A DNA stretch of 64,000 nt from Sphingobacterium cellulitidis. Its GTDB lineage: Bacteria; Bacteroidota; Bacteroidia; Sphingobacteriales; Sphingobacteriaceae. This document shows, piece by piece, positions 46,491 to 55,067 of the stretch (position 1 is the stretch's first letter; the number at the start of each line of letters is the position of its first letter). The stretch covers positions 62,001 through 126,000 of the forward strand of contig NOUX01000007.1 of NCBI GenBank assembly GCA_002245855.1, in the 5' to 3' direction. Under the pieces are notes generated by a model. The model made no database searches. It was not told where the DNA came from and saw only the letters and a list, made by a program, of their open reading frames with translations. The translations under genes were made by a program, and so were the position numbers.

Positions 46491-48893
46491 CTATTGTTTG
46501 TTCTTCACATACTTTTCCAAGAACTGATCTTGTTCCCAAAGCAAATGGAAGATATTCTCTTTTGCAGCATAGCCATGAGATTCACGAGGCAATAATACCA
46601 TTCTCACAGGCGCTCCAAGGTTCTTTAAAGCCTGGAAATAACGCTCTGTTTGAAGAGTAAATGTTCCAGGGTTATTATCAGCAGCACCATGCACCAATAA
46701 CATTGGCGTTTTCATCTTATCAGCACTGAAGAATGGAGACATCGTTATATATAAGTTAGGATCATCCCATAAATTCCTTTGCTCACTCTGGAAACCAAAT
46801 GGTGTTAAAGTACGATTGTATGCGCCAGAACGAGCGATCCCCGCAGCGAATAACTTCGAATTACTTAAAAGATGCGCCGTCATAAAGGCACCATAGGAGT
46901 GGCCTCCAACCGCAACCTTATTTTTATCAACATATCCTAGTTCATCTACCGCATTGATTGCTGCTTCAGCATTACCAACCAATTGCTCGATAAAGTTGTC
47001 ATTTGGTTCCTGTGTCCCCTCGCCTACGATCGGGAAAGCCGCATTATCCAATACTGCATATCCTTTTGCTACCCAATAAATAAATGACCCATAACTTGGG
47101 AATGTAAATAACTTCGGATTATTGGTGCTTTGACCAGCGGTGTTCTTGTCCTTATATTCTCTAGGATATGCCCAGATTAATAGCGGCAATTTCTCCTTCT
47201 TATTCATATCATAACCAGCAGGCAAATACAAAGTTCCAGAAAGATCTACACCATCCTTACGCTTATAATTCAACACCTCCTTATGAACTTTATCCAAGGA
47301 TTGAAAAGGATTAGCAATTTCAGTAACAGCCTTCTGCTTTCCAGATTTGATATTCTTGGAATAATAATTCGGGAAATCCGTAGGTGACTGCAAGGAAACC
47401 AATATATCACCTTTATCTATGTCGATAACCGATGAAATTCGTTCCTGCATATTCGATTCCTTAGCCGTATAAATACGTTTTTTCTTCTGTGTCTTGAAAT
47501 CATATTCATCAATAAATGGAAATTCTCCCTCTTTAGTATATCCATCACCGATCCAATAGGACTTACCATTTTTAATATACATGCTGTAAGCACCATATTG
47601 ATTTTTATCACGGTAAGGAGTTCCTGGATCAGAATAAATATCCTGTACATTCAAATCATAAATCACTTGGTTTTTACCCGTACTAGGATCCAACAAGTAG
47701 GTTTTTCCATTTCTGGTGTCATACCATTGGCTATAGACTAATGCATATTGATCATTACCCCAAAGCGTTCCAGCATAACGGTCCTTGATCTTAATCAAAG
47801 ATTTAGGTTCGGCGTTAAATGGTGCATCCCAAACAAATAATTCATCCCTGAATTCTGCAGGCTTGTTCGCATCTCCCCCGTCCAATGCCTGAACAAAAGC
47901 CAAGGTAGCTGGTTTATCCGTACGCCATGATAAAGAACGTTTGCCCGGACGAGTCGAAGAGAATCCTTTAGGCATAACTTCCATCAATGGAGTAGCATTC
48001 ACCTGTTTAATCAGATTTCCTTTCAAATCATAAACATTGGTTTCACTTGGGAAGCTACCATAGGTAACCACATATGAAAATGGCTTCTTCAAGGTCGTAA
48101 CCAAAACATACTGACCATCAGGAGAAACCGAAGACCACATGTGGAGATCAGCATTTCTAAACGGCTCTTGACTTCCATCCAAACTTAACCACACAAGTTT
48201 TGAATTCACCAAATTCTCAAATTGACGTTCATCCTGTGGGTTTTTTAATAAATCCTGATAGGTACGCAATTGAGAGACCTGTCCAGAAGAACTGGAAACC
48301 ACCGGACCAGTTGGTAATTCATCTGGGTTTCTTACTTTATCTTCCGCAGAACCCTCAATGACACTCAGCAATAAACGATCAGAGTTCTTATACCACATAA
48401 ATGGCTGATGCATGACAGCATTCAAGTTATAATCGGTTAACTTTTTCAATTCTCTTTTTTCAAGATCATAGACAAACAAGGCTACTCCAGTCTCTTGGGT
48501 GTTTGTAAAAGCTAATTTCTTAGAATCGGGTGAGAATGAGACATTCGAAATCTGTGGATTTTCAGGCAGCGCAATTTCGATTACCTCTTTTGACCCTGCT
48601 GGACTAAGGCTTAAAGCATCGAAATAAGTCTCCGTACTGGAGATATGAGCTTTAGCATTGATCCTTAATCCGGCCAATTTAGTCTCTTCAAGGCCTAATT
48701 CAGATAAGGTTTTATAAGTAGGACGATACATGGAAAGCACCCATTTTTTGTCGCTACTCATTTGAATACTGGGAGGTCTTTTGAAGTCAGCCAATTGAAG
48801 TATTTCGGCGGATGGTTTTTGGAAGGTCACATTCTCTTGGGCAGACACACTTGAAAACAACAAGAGAAATGGAACTAAAAATCTACATTTCAT
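46491..48893 (-). CDS. Secreted S9-family serine peptidase (prolyl oligopeptidase fold)
   Basis: About 800 residues from the start chosen for its signal peptide (MKCRFLVPFLL... VSA-Q). An ATG at 48965 would add 24 residues with no signal character. The N-terminal two thirds form beta-propeller repeats. The C-terminal alpha/beta hydrolase carries the triad: Ser in GGHSYGAF, Asp in HGAADNN, His in RESHGY. It is of the S9D glutamyl-endopeptidase-like group common in Bacteroidota, probably periplasmic. A -7 like element (minus TAGTTTTG, 48996-49003) lies about 100 bases upstream. Confidence 0.92.
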   Translation of the reverse strand: MKCRFLVPFLLLFSSVSAQENVTFQKPSAEILQLADFKRPPSIQMSSDKKWVLSMYRPTYKTLSELGLEETKLAGLRINAKAHISSTETYFDALSLSPAGSKEVIEIALPENPQISNVSFSPDSKKLAFTNTQETGVALFVYDLEKRELKKLTDYNLNAVMHQPFMWYKNSDRLLLSVIEGSAEDKVRNPDELPTGPVVSSSSGQVSQLRTYQDLLKNPQDERQFENLVNSKLVWLSLDGSQEPFRNADLHMWSSVSPDGQYVLVTTLKKPFSYVVTYGSFPSETNVYDLKGNLIKQVNATPLMEVMPKGFSSTRPGKRSLSWRTDKPATLAFVQALDGGDANKPAEFRDELFVWDAPFNAEPKSLIKIKDRYAGTLWGNDQYALVYSQWYDTRNGKTYLLDPSTGKNQVIYDLNVQDIYSDPGTPYRDKNQYGAYSMYIKNGKSYWIGDGYTKEGEFPFIDEYDFKTQKKKRIYTAKESNMQERISSVIDIDKGDILVSLQSPTDFPNYYSKNIKSGKQKAVTEIANPFQSLDKVHKEVLNYKRKDGVDLSGTLYLPAGYDMNKKEKLPLLIWAYPREYKDKNTAGQSTNNPKLFTFPSYGSFIYWVAKGYAVLDNAAFPIVGEGTQEPNDNFIEQLVGNAEAAINAVDELGYVDKNKVAVGGHSYGAFMTAHLLSNSKLFAAGIARSGAYNRTLTPFGFQSEQRNLWDDPNLYITMSPFFSADKMKTPMLLVHGAADNNPGTFTLQTERYFQALKNLGAPVRMVLLPRESHGYAAKENIFHLLWEQDQFLEKYVKNKQ

Positions 48894-49143
48894 AATCATA
48901 ATTTCATAAACATTTTTAATAATTCGTATTGGGCACCCTTGGTTCGGGGGCTTACTTCTTAACAATTGTTAATAAAGTCAAGCTTAAGATTTACACAAAA
49001 CTAACAATATATTATTTATTAATTTAGTTTTAAAAATATATAACGATTTTGGTTAATATTAACAAAAAATGAGGGCTAATTTGACAATAAAAAGAGGAAC
49101 GATTTAAAGGAAAAAATTATCCATCATAAGTTATCAACATAGC

Positions 49144-49155
49144 TACAGCGCTGTA
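49144..49155. promoter_or_regulatory. Perfect palindrome upstream of nrd operon
   Basis: TACAGCGCTGTA, 12 bases, perfectly self-complementary and unusually GC-rich for its surroundings. It is about 210 bases ahead of nrdH. The binding protein is unknown. Confidence 0.4.
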
Positions 49156-49268
49156 AAACAACACTTTACTAAAAAGCGAATGTTACCAAGCCTGTTTTAA
49201 CCTGATTTTAAAAATCAATGTGGAAAAGTATCGTTAACGAACCGAGGAAAAATAAGGGATATTTGTTC

Positions 49269-49295
49269 TACTTAAGAAAATAACCTTCTTAAGTA
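49269..49295. promoter_or_regulatory. Inverted repeat, candidate operator of the nrd operon
   Basis: TACTTAAGAA (49269-49278) and TTCTTAAGTA (49286-49295) are exact reverse complements with a 7-base spacer. It lies about 70 bases ahead of the first start codon, right where a repressor would overlap the promoter. It does not match the NrdR box. Confidence 0.5.
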
Positions 49296-49364
49296 TCAAC
49301 GTTTTTTTATTTATCAAAGGACCAAAGCTTAAAATAGCTAAAATTCTTTTAAACTTAATATATC

Positions 49365-49598
49365 ATGGCAAGAATCATTAAATTCGAAAAAAATGACTGT
49401 GCGCCATGCGCACAAGTATCGGCATACCTAGACAGTAAAGGTATAGCCTATGAAACCATTAACCCTTTCGACGAGCCTGAATTAGCAGTTAAGTTTAAAG
49501 TTCGTACCGTACCTACTGTGATCGTATTGGAGAACGATGAAATCAAAAATCGTATTATCGGGTTTAATCCTGTTGAATTAGATCAAATCGCATTATAG
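49365..49598 (+). CDS. Thioredoxin/NrdH-like redoxin
   Basis: 77-residue redoxin with active-site C12-A-P-C15 and a cis-proline in VRTVPTVIV. It probably reduces the C-terminal cysteines of NrdE, the role NrdH has elsewhere. The CAPC motif is not the classic NrdH C-V/M-Q-C, so it is called NrdH-like on the basis of size and position as first gene of the nrd operon, 21 bases ahead of nrdI. Confidence 0.85.
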   Translation: MARIIKFEKNDCAPCAQVSAYLDSKGIAYETINPFDEPELAVKFKVRTVPTVIVLENDEIKNRIIGFNPVELDQIAL

Positions 49599-49610
49599 TA
49601 ATCATAAACC

Positions 49611-49616
49611 GGAGGA
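49611..49616 (+). promoter_or_regulatory. Shine-Dalgarno sequence of nrdI
   Basis: GGAGGA ends 3 bases before the nrdI start codon. A full Shine-Dalgarno is uncommon in Bacteroidota, where most genes here show only A-rich leaders. It fixes the nrdI start. Confidence 0.65.
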
Positions 49617-49619
49617 ATT

Positions 49620-50027
49620 ATGATTTATTTATACTATGATTCTCGAACAGGTAATGTGGAGCGCTTTATTAACAAAGTGGTTCAAATTACCGGATGGACA
49701 GCCATCCGCATCCAAGAAGGTGTGGAAATTAAAGAAGCTGGACATTTAATTACGTATACCACTAATTTTGGTAAAGTTCCTGAGAAAACAGATGCTTTTA
49801 TGAAAGATAAAAATCATCTGATTAGCTCAGTTACTTCTAGCGGAAACCGAAACTGGGGAAGAAACTTTGCAATTGCTGCAGACAAATTATCTGAATTGTT
49901 CGACATCCCTACGGCGATGAAATTCGAACTTTCAGGCACAATGGAAGATATTAATCAATTTATTGACATCATAAAAAATCAGTACTATGATAGCAAACGA
50001 GGTAGCGAAAAACTGGATATTGCTTAA
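49620..50027 (+). CDS. nrdI: NrdI flavodoxin-like activator of class Ib ribonucleotide reductase
   Basis: 135 residues of the NrdI family. The flavin loop YYDSRTGNVERF is at 5-16 and the second loop TSSGNRNWGRNFA near 74-86. NrdI supplies superoxide (as an oxidant made from O2 and reduced FMN) to assemble the dimanganese-tyrosyl radical of NrdF. Its end lies 10 bases ahead of the preferred nrdE start, and an ATG inside its end could give an overlapping alternative nrdE start. Confidence 0.92.
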   Translation: MIYLYYDSRTGNVERFINKVVQITGWTAIRIQEGVEIKEAGHLITYTTNFGKVPEKTDAFMKDKNHLISSVTSSGNRNWGRNFAIAADKLSELFDIPTAMKFELSGTMEDINQFIDIIKNQYYDSKRGSEKLDIA

Positions 50028-50037
50028 CAACGAAATC

Positions 50038-52092
50038 ATGATCAAACATGATGACGAGTTCAGCTTGCATAAAGACAAGGAGGCTGTACGCGCCTATTTC
50101 CTGGAATATGTAAATAAGAACACGGTGTTCTTTTACACATTAAAGGAAAAAATCGACTATTTGATAGAAAACAATTATTACATCGATTTCTATCAATGGT
50201 TTACGTTCGAGCAAATGGAGGAGGTATACAATTATGTATTCGCCAAAAAATTCCGTTTCCAATCTTTTATGGCTGCATTCAAATTCTTCCAAAGTTACGC
50301 ACTACGTGATGACTCTGGTGAGAAGTTCTTGGAACGCTATGAAGACCGCGTTGTTGCTGTTTCCTTATTCCTAGCTAGAGAAGAAGGTGTGCAAAAAGCT
50401 ATCGAGTATGCCGAAATCATGATCAATCAAGAATATCAGCCCGCTACCCCGACTTTCTTGAACGCTGGAAAAAAACGTTCCGGTGAATTGGTATCATGTT
50501 TCTTAGATGAAATTGGTGACAACCTAAACGGGATTGGTTATGCGGTTGACTCAGCGATGAAGCTTTCTTCTATCGGTGGTGGGGTATCATTCAATATCTC
50601 TAAAATCCGTGCTCGTGGTGAAGCGATTAAAGGTGTAGAAGGACGTGCTGGAGGAGTATTACCAATCATGAAAATCATGGAGGATACTTTCTCCTATGCA
50701 AACCAATTGGGTCAACGCCCAGGTGCTGGTGCTGTATATTTAAACATCTTCCACTCGGATATCGAAGAATTCTTGGATTGTAAGAAAATCAACGTAGATG
50801 AGAAAGTGCGTATCAAATCACTTTCAATCGGTATTATCGTTCCTGATAAATTCATGGAGCTTGCTGAGAAAGATGAGCCATGCTACTTGATCTACCCGCA
50901 TACAGTAATGCAAGAGTATGGTCAGTATCTTGACGAAATCGATATGGATGCGATGTACGATGAGTTAATCACGAATCCAAACGTTAAAAAGAAAAAAATC
51001 AATGCCCGTCACCTATTGGTGAAAATTGCTCAAACACAAAAAGAGTCGGGATACCCTTATATCTTCTTCAAGGAGAACACCAACCGTGCCCATGCATTAA
51101 ATGGAATCGGTAAAGTGAAATTCTCTAACCTTTGTACTGAGATCATGCAAGTATCAGAAGTTTCTGATATCAATATCTACGGTAAAGAAGATACCATCCG
51201 TTACGGAATTTCTTGTAACCTAGGTTCCTTGAATATTGCAACTGTAATGGACAACAAACGCATCAAAGAAACTGTTAAAACCGCTATGCGTGCTTTAACT
51301 GTAGTATCTGATGTGACCAATATTGAAATGGTTCCTTCCATTGCAAAAGCAAACCGCGAGTTACACTCTGTAGGATTGGGCGCAATGAACTTACATGGTT
51401 ATTTAGCGAAAAGCTTTATCATGTACGAATCGACTGAAGCATTAGATTTTGCCAACATTTTCTTTATGGCAATGAACTACTACTCGATCGAAGCTTCCAT
51501 GGAAATCGCAAAAGAACGTCAGCAAACATTCGTAGGATTTGAGAAATCAGCTTACGCTGATGGAACTTATTTCGATAAATATCTTTCTCAAGAATACAGT
51601 CCGAAAACTGAAAAAGTAAAGGAATTATTCGAAGGAATTCATATCCCTACAAAAGAAGATTGGGAAAACCTAAAAGCACAAGTTGCTGAGCATGGTGTTT
51701 ACCACGCTTACCGTTTGGCTATCGCTCCGAACCAATCTACTTCTTACATTATGAATGCAACCGCATCTGTAATGCCTATTGTAGACATTATCGAAGTGAG
51801 AGAGTACGGAGATAGTACAACGTACTACCCAATGCCGTACTTGACAAATGACAACTACTTCTATTTCAAATCAGCTTATGATATGGATCAGATGAAAGTG
51901 TTGAAACTGATCTCGGTTATCCAACGTCATATTGACCAAGGTGTATCGACCATCCTTCACACCAATTCTAAAGACTCCACTCGTGACCTGGCGAAATATT
52001 ATATCTACGCGCACAAGTTAGGATTGAAATCTCTATACTACACTCGTACGCGTAAATCAACTATCGAGGAATGTATTTCATGTTCAGCATAA
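50038..52092 (+). CDS. nrdE: Ribonucleoside-diphosphate reductase subunit alpha, class Ib
   Basis: 684 residues from the chosen start MIKHDDEF; an upstream ATG at 49987 would overlap nrdI and add 17 unlike residues. The active site shows C in GELVSCFL, N-x-C-x-E in SNLCTEI, and C in ISCNLGSLN, and the redox-active C-terminal pair is CISC at the end. There is no N-terminal ATP-cone of full size, in line with class Ib lacking overall activity control. Reduces ribonucleoside diphosphates with NrdF. Confidence 0.96.
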   Translation: MIKHDDEFSLHKDKEAVRAYFLEYVNKNTVFFYTLKEKIDYLIENNYYIDFYQWFTFEQMEEVYNYVFAKKFRFQSFMAAFKFFQSYALRDDSGEKFLERYEDRVVAVSLFLAREEGVQKAIEYAEIMINQEYQPATPTFLNAGKKRSGELVSCFLDEIGDNLNGIGYAVDSAMKLSSIGGGVSFNISKIRARGEAIKGVEGRAGGVLPIMKIMEDTFSYANQLGQRPGAGAVYLNIFHSDIEEFLDCKKINVDEKVRIKSLSIGIIVPDKFMELAEKDEPCYLIYPHTVMQEYGQYLDEIDMDAMYDELITNPNVKKKKINARHLLVKIAQTQKESGYPYIFFKENTNRAHALNGIGKVKFSNLCTEIMQVSEVSDINIYGKEDTIRYGISCNLGSLNIATVMDNKRIKETVKTAMRALTVVSDVTNIEMVPSIAKANRELHSVGLGAMNLHGYLAKSFIMYESTEALDFANIFFMAMNYYSIEASMEIAKERQQTFVGFEKSAYADGTYFDKYLSQEYSPKTEKVKELFEGIHIPTKEDWENLKAQVAEHGVYHAYRLAIAPNQSTSYIMNATASVMPIVDIIEVREYGDSTTYYPMPYLTNDNYFYFKSAYDMDQMKVLKLISVIQRHIDQGVSTILHTNSKDSTRDLAKYYIYAHKLGLKSLYYTRTRKSTIEECISCSA

Positions 52093-52126
52093 TACAGAAT
52101 CCTTAAGAAATAAGACCTATAAATTC

Positions 52127-52172
52127 AAAGAAGCTGAACTGGAAATTGAAATAAAACCAGTTCAGCTTCTTT
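52127..52172 (+). other. Intercistronic hairpin between nrdE and nrdF
   Basis: Arms 52127-52142 and 52157-52172 (core AAGCTGAACTGG/CCAGTTCAGCTT) pair perfectly over 16 bases around a 14-base AT-rich loop. Only TTTAACT follows, so full termination is unlikely. It may protect the nrdE message end or lower nrdF expression. Confidence 0.8.
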
Positions 52173-52195
52173 AACTAAAAGATACAAGAATAGCA

Positions 52196-53182
52196 ATGAG
52201 CAAACAATTTACAGCGGTAAACTGGAATACACCAGACAACGATTATGCCTTGATGTTCTGGGAACAGAATATCAGACAATTCTGGATTGATACAGAATAT
52301 ATCCCTTCCAAAGATATTGACAGCTGGAAAGGCCTAAGTTGGGACATGAAAGAGTGTTATAAGAAAGCATTGGGCGGACTAACTCTTTTAGACACCTTGC
52401 AAAGCCACACCGGTATGCCGAAAATTATCGATCATATCGACTCATTGCAAAACAAAGCAGTTCTTTCATACATGTGTATGATGGAAGCAATCCACGCAAA
52501 ATCATATTCTACCATCTTTACAACGGTTTCTACAACCAATGAAATCAACGATGTATTCGGATGGGTATCTCAAAATAAATTCTTACAATATAAAGCCTCA
52601 ACAATCGATAAATACTACCGTGCAATCGATAAAGAAAATGTATCGGATGAGGAATTGTTTATGGCTCTTGGTGCGTCTGTATTGTTGGAATCTTTCTTGT
52701 TCTATTCTGGATTCTTCCTTCCTCTTTGGTTATGTGGTCAAGGACAAATGGTAGCTTCTGCCGATATCATCAAAAAGATTATTGCTGATGAATCTATCCA
52801 CGGTGTTTTCGTAGGATTGATCGGACAAGAAGTATTCGCAAGATTACAGAACAAAGCAGAAGTTAAACAACGCTTCTTAGACTTGTTAAACGAGCTGTAT
52901 GAGAACGAAATTAAATACACCGAAGAATTGTACACTGTAGTAGGATTAACCGCTGAGGTGAAAGAATACGTGCGTTACAACGGAAACAAGGCCCTAATGA
53001 ACTTAGGCTTTGATCCAATCTTCGAAGTAAAACAAGTAAACCCAATCGTGTTGAACGGTCTGAACACAGAAACAACACAACACGACTTCTTCTCCAAAAA
53101 ATCAACTAACTACGAAAAAGCAACTGAAATCGTGCATTTAAAAAATGAAGATTTCATTCTAGATGCTACCGTAGAGATTTAA
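52196..53182 (+). CDS. nrdF: Ribonucleoside-diphosphate reductase subunit beta, class Ib
   Basis: 328-residue ferritin-like subunit. Dimetal ligands D66 (LLDTLQS), E97 and H100 (MMEAIH), later E-x2-H in ADESIHG, and the radical tyrosine Y104 are all present with the spacing known for Salmonella NrdF (E98, H101, Y105). With NrdI in the operon, a dimanganese cofactor is likely. Ends 20 bases before a strong terminator. Confidence 0.96.
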   Translation: MSKQFTAVNWNTPDNDYALMFWEQNIRQFWIDTEYIPSKDIDSWKGLSWDMKECYKKALGGLTLLDTLQSHTGMPKIIDHIDSLQNKAVLSYMCMMEAIHAKSYSTIFTTVSTTNEINDVFGWVSQNKFLQYKASTIDKYYRAIDKENVSDEELFMALGASVLLESFLFYSGFFLPLWLCGQGQMVASADIIKKIIADESIHGVFVGLIGQEVFARLQNKAEVKQRFLDLLNELYENEIKYTEELYTVVGLTAEVKEYVRYNGNKALMNLGFDPIFEVKQVNPIVLNGLNTETTQHDFFSKKSTNYEKATEIVHLKNEDFILDATVEI

Positions 53183-53194
53183 TATTCTTTGTTA

Positions 53195-53238
53195 TAAAAA
53201 AAACTCCCCTCAGTATTGAACTGAGGGGAGTTTTTTTT
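53195..53238. terminator. Bidirectional terminator after nrdF
   Basis: ACTCCCCTCAG (53203-53213) and CTGAGGGGAGT (53221-53231) make an 11-base GC-rich stem with runs of A before and T after. Confidence 0.93.
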
Positions 53239-53242
53239 ATAG

Positions 53243-53423
53243 ATATGAGTATTGAGATGTGAGATTTGAGATATCAACCGTGAAATGTCTTTTTTTAGAT
53301 ATGAGTATTGAGATATGAGTATTGGGATATCAACCGGGATATATTTGAAATATACCTATAAGGTATTAATAGCCACGATTTTTCCTTTCCACTCTCTCAT
53401 ATCTCACATCTCATATCTCTCCT
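53243..53423. repeat. Period-7 repeat array with facing arms, locus 3
   Basis: First left block: ATATGAG, TATTGAG, ATGTGAG, ATTTGAG, ATATCAA (53243-53277). Second left block: ATATGAG, TATTGAG, ATATGAG, TATTGGG, ATATCAA (53299-53333); both end in ATATCAACCG and are 56 bases apart. Right block, inverted: CTCATAT, CTCACAT, CTCATAT (53396-53416), running up to the susD stop codon. It shares the TATTxAG heptad with loci 1 and 2. Confidence 0.85.
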
Positions 53424-55056
53424 AGTAACCTGGGTTTTGTTTCAGGTTAGGGTTGATGGCCATATGTTGTTGTGGAATTGGGAACAATTCCTTGTTGACA
53501 TCGTTGGTTGCTTTATGATCCCACCATGCTCCGGTTGTGTATTTTCCGAAGCGGATAAGATCGGTTCTGCGCTTACCTTCAAAGATAAACTCACGGCCAC
53601 GTTCAGCCAATAGTTCATCTAGGGTCAAGGTAGCTGTAGTATATTGGTTGGCAGCCCAATCTGCTGCTGCGAATGAGCGCTTCTTAGACTCATTGATTAA
53701 CTTCACAGCCTCTTGGTTTGCCGTTCCACCATTCTTGCGCATGATGGCTTCAGCCTTGTTAAAGTAAACCTCGCTCAGACGGTAGATCAGGTAATCATTC
53801 TCCTGGTAGTTATCATCCGATAAGCGACCTGATTTATACTTGTTAAACCTTGCTCCTGAGTTTTCTTCTCCTTCTGACATCGATCCCTGTGAAGTTTTAT
53901 CTCCTTCACTCTCGCGACGAATGGAATTAACGAATACTAAAGGTTGTTCAGAATACTCTTCTGTTCCCAAAACAGGGGTTTTAGTGCCATATTTATATTG
54001 AGGACCGAACAAGAACCAATCTTTCTTTCTTAAGTCTTTGGCATTGTAAGCGTCAAACGCAGTAGGAATAACCACGAATGCATTCCAACCTCCGTAACCT
54101 ACGTTTAAGGACTCTTTCATATAATCATATCCGAAATAGAATCCGCCCCAATCAAAAGCCCAACCACCTTTACGGCTGAACTGGAATTGGAATAGCGCCT
54201 CTGGATTTGCCGAGTTCGTATTGCTGAAGGCAGCATTGATGTCAGCAGAAAGCTTGGGTGTACCACCGATTCCGCCGCCAGCACCTGAAATAACTTTATC
54301 CGATGCAGCAATTGCTTGATCCCACATGGCAGTGCCCGACCATTTCTGTGCATTCAGATATAACTCCGAAAGCATGGCATAACCCGCTGCTCGGTTTACT
54401 TTACCCACTGATTCAGCAGTCAGGTCTGGCAACTTCGGAACCTCAGCCTCCAATTCGGTCTTGATAAAATCAAAAACCTCTTTTCTGGTCTTGGTCTCTG
54501 GGTTCAATGGCTTATCAGCCACCTCAACTGCAATCGGAACATTACCCCACATATCGATTATGCGCATGTAGTGGTATGCTCTTAATACTTTCAATTGTGC
54601 AACAGCGGTATTAATCTCTTCTTGGGTCATCCCGATGCTTGCAAAATCCAATTTCTCGATATCCCCAATGGCATTATTGATAAAACCTACACCGGTCCAC
54701 ATCAAATCCCACGCATTCTTCAGTCTATTTTCATTTACTGTCCAGGTATGGTAGTGCATACGGAAGTGGTCTCCCCCATCATAACCATGGCGACCTTTTT
54801 GTGGCCAAGCTACTTGATCAGCTGCCAATTCGGAATGATAATAAAATCCAGAACCTCCTGTAGGGGCCAACCAAGCCTGCATGTGCGTGAATGGTCTTAA
54901 TACGGCCTGCTCTACTTCCAATTTATTCTTATAGAAACTTTCCTGTTCTAATTTGCTATATAGATTCTCATCTAAATTGGTGCAAGCGGAAAGTCCAGCT
55001 GTCGCTATTACTGCAACAGCTGCAAATCGTATCGTACGTTTATTTAATAATCTCAT
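53422..55056 (-). CDS. SusD-like glycan-binding lipoprotein (pair 3)
   Basis: 544 residues from the start that gives a lipoprotein signal (MRLLNKRT..., Cys25 after GLSA); an ATG at 55098 would overlap susC. SusD features: LRAYHYMRIIDMWGNVPI, YRLSEVYFNKAEAIMR, ERGREFIFEGKRRTDLIRFG and a C-terminal NPGY. It is the surface cap of the SusC 11 bases upstream. Linked GH76 suggests binding of alpha-1,6-mannan or a related mannoside. Confidence 0.93.
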   Translation of the reverse strand: MRLLNKRTIRFAAVAVIATAGLSACTNLDENLYSKLEQESFYKNKLEVEQAVLRPFTHMQAWLAPTGGSGFYYHSELAADQVAWPQKGRHGYDGGDHFRMHYHTWTVNENRLKNAWDLMWTGVGFINNAIGDIEKLDFASIGMTQEEINTAVAQLKVLRAYHYMRIIDMWGNVPIAVEVADKPLNPETKTRKEVFDFIKTELEAEVPKLPDLTAESVGKVNRAAGYAMLSELYLNAQKWSGTAMWDQAIAASDKVISGAGGGIGGTPKLSADINAAFSNTNSANPEALFQFQFSRKGGWAFDWGGFYFGYDYMKESLNVGYGGWNAFVVIPTAFDAYNAKDLRKKDWFLFGPQYKYGTKTPVLGTEEYSEQPLVFVNSIRRESEGDKTSQGSMSEGEENSGARFNKYKSGRLSDDNYQENDYLIYRLSEVYFNKAEAIMRKNGGTANQEAVKLINESKKRSFAAADWAANQYTTATLTLDELLAERGREFIFEGKRRTDLIRFGKYTTGAWWDHKATNDVNKELFPIPQQHMAINPNLKQNPGY

Positions 55057-55067
55057 AATTTGCTTCT

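Larger units (their letters stand above)
48894..49364. other. Divergent control region between S9 peptidase and nrd operon
   Basis: 471 bases with no coding frame. Besides the two palindromes listed separately, it holds two DnaA-box-like words, TTATCAACA (49131-49139) and the minus-strand TTTTCCACA (49219-49227). No NrdR-box pair could be recognised. Confidence 0.5.

Noticed and set aside
48996..49003. Minus-strand TAGTTTTG as S9 peptidase promoter
   Set aside because: The -33 partner is missing; mentioned in the gene entry only.
49118..49227. Replication origin suggested by DnaA-box-like words and AT-rich DNA
   Set aside because: Only two or three degenerate words, no dnaA, dnaN or parAB genes nearby, and the region is explained as a divergent promoter.
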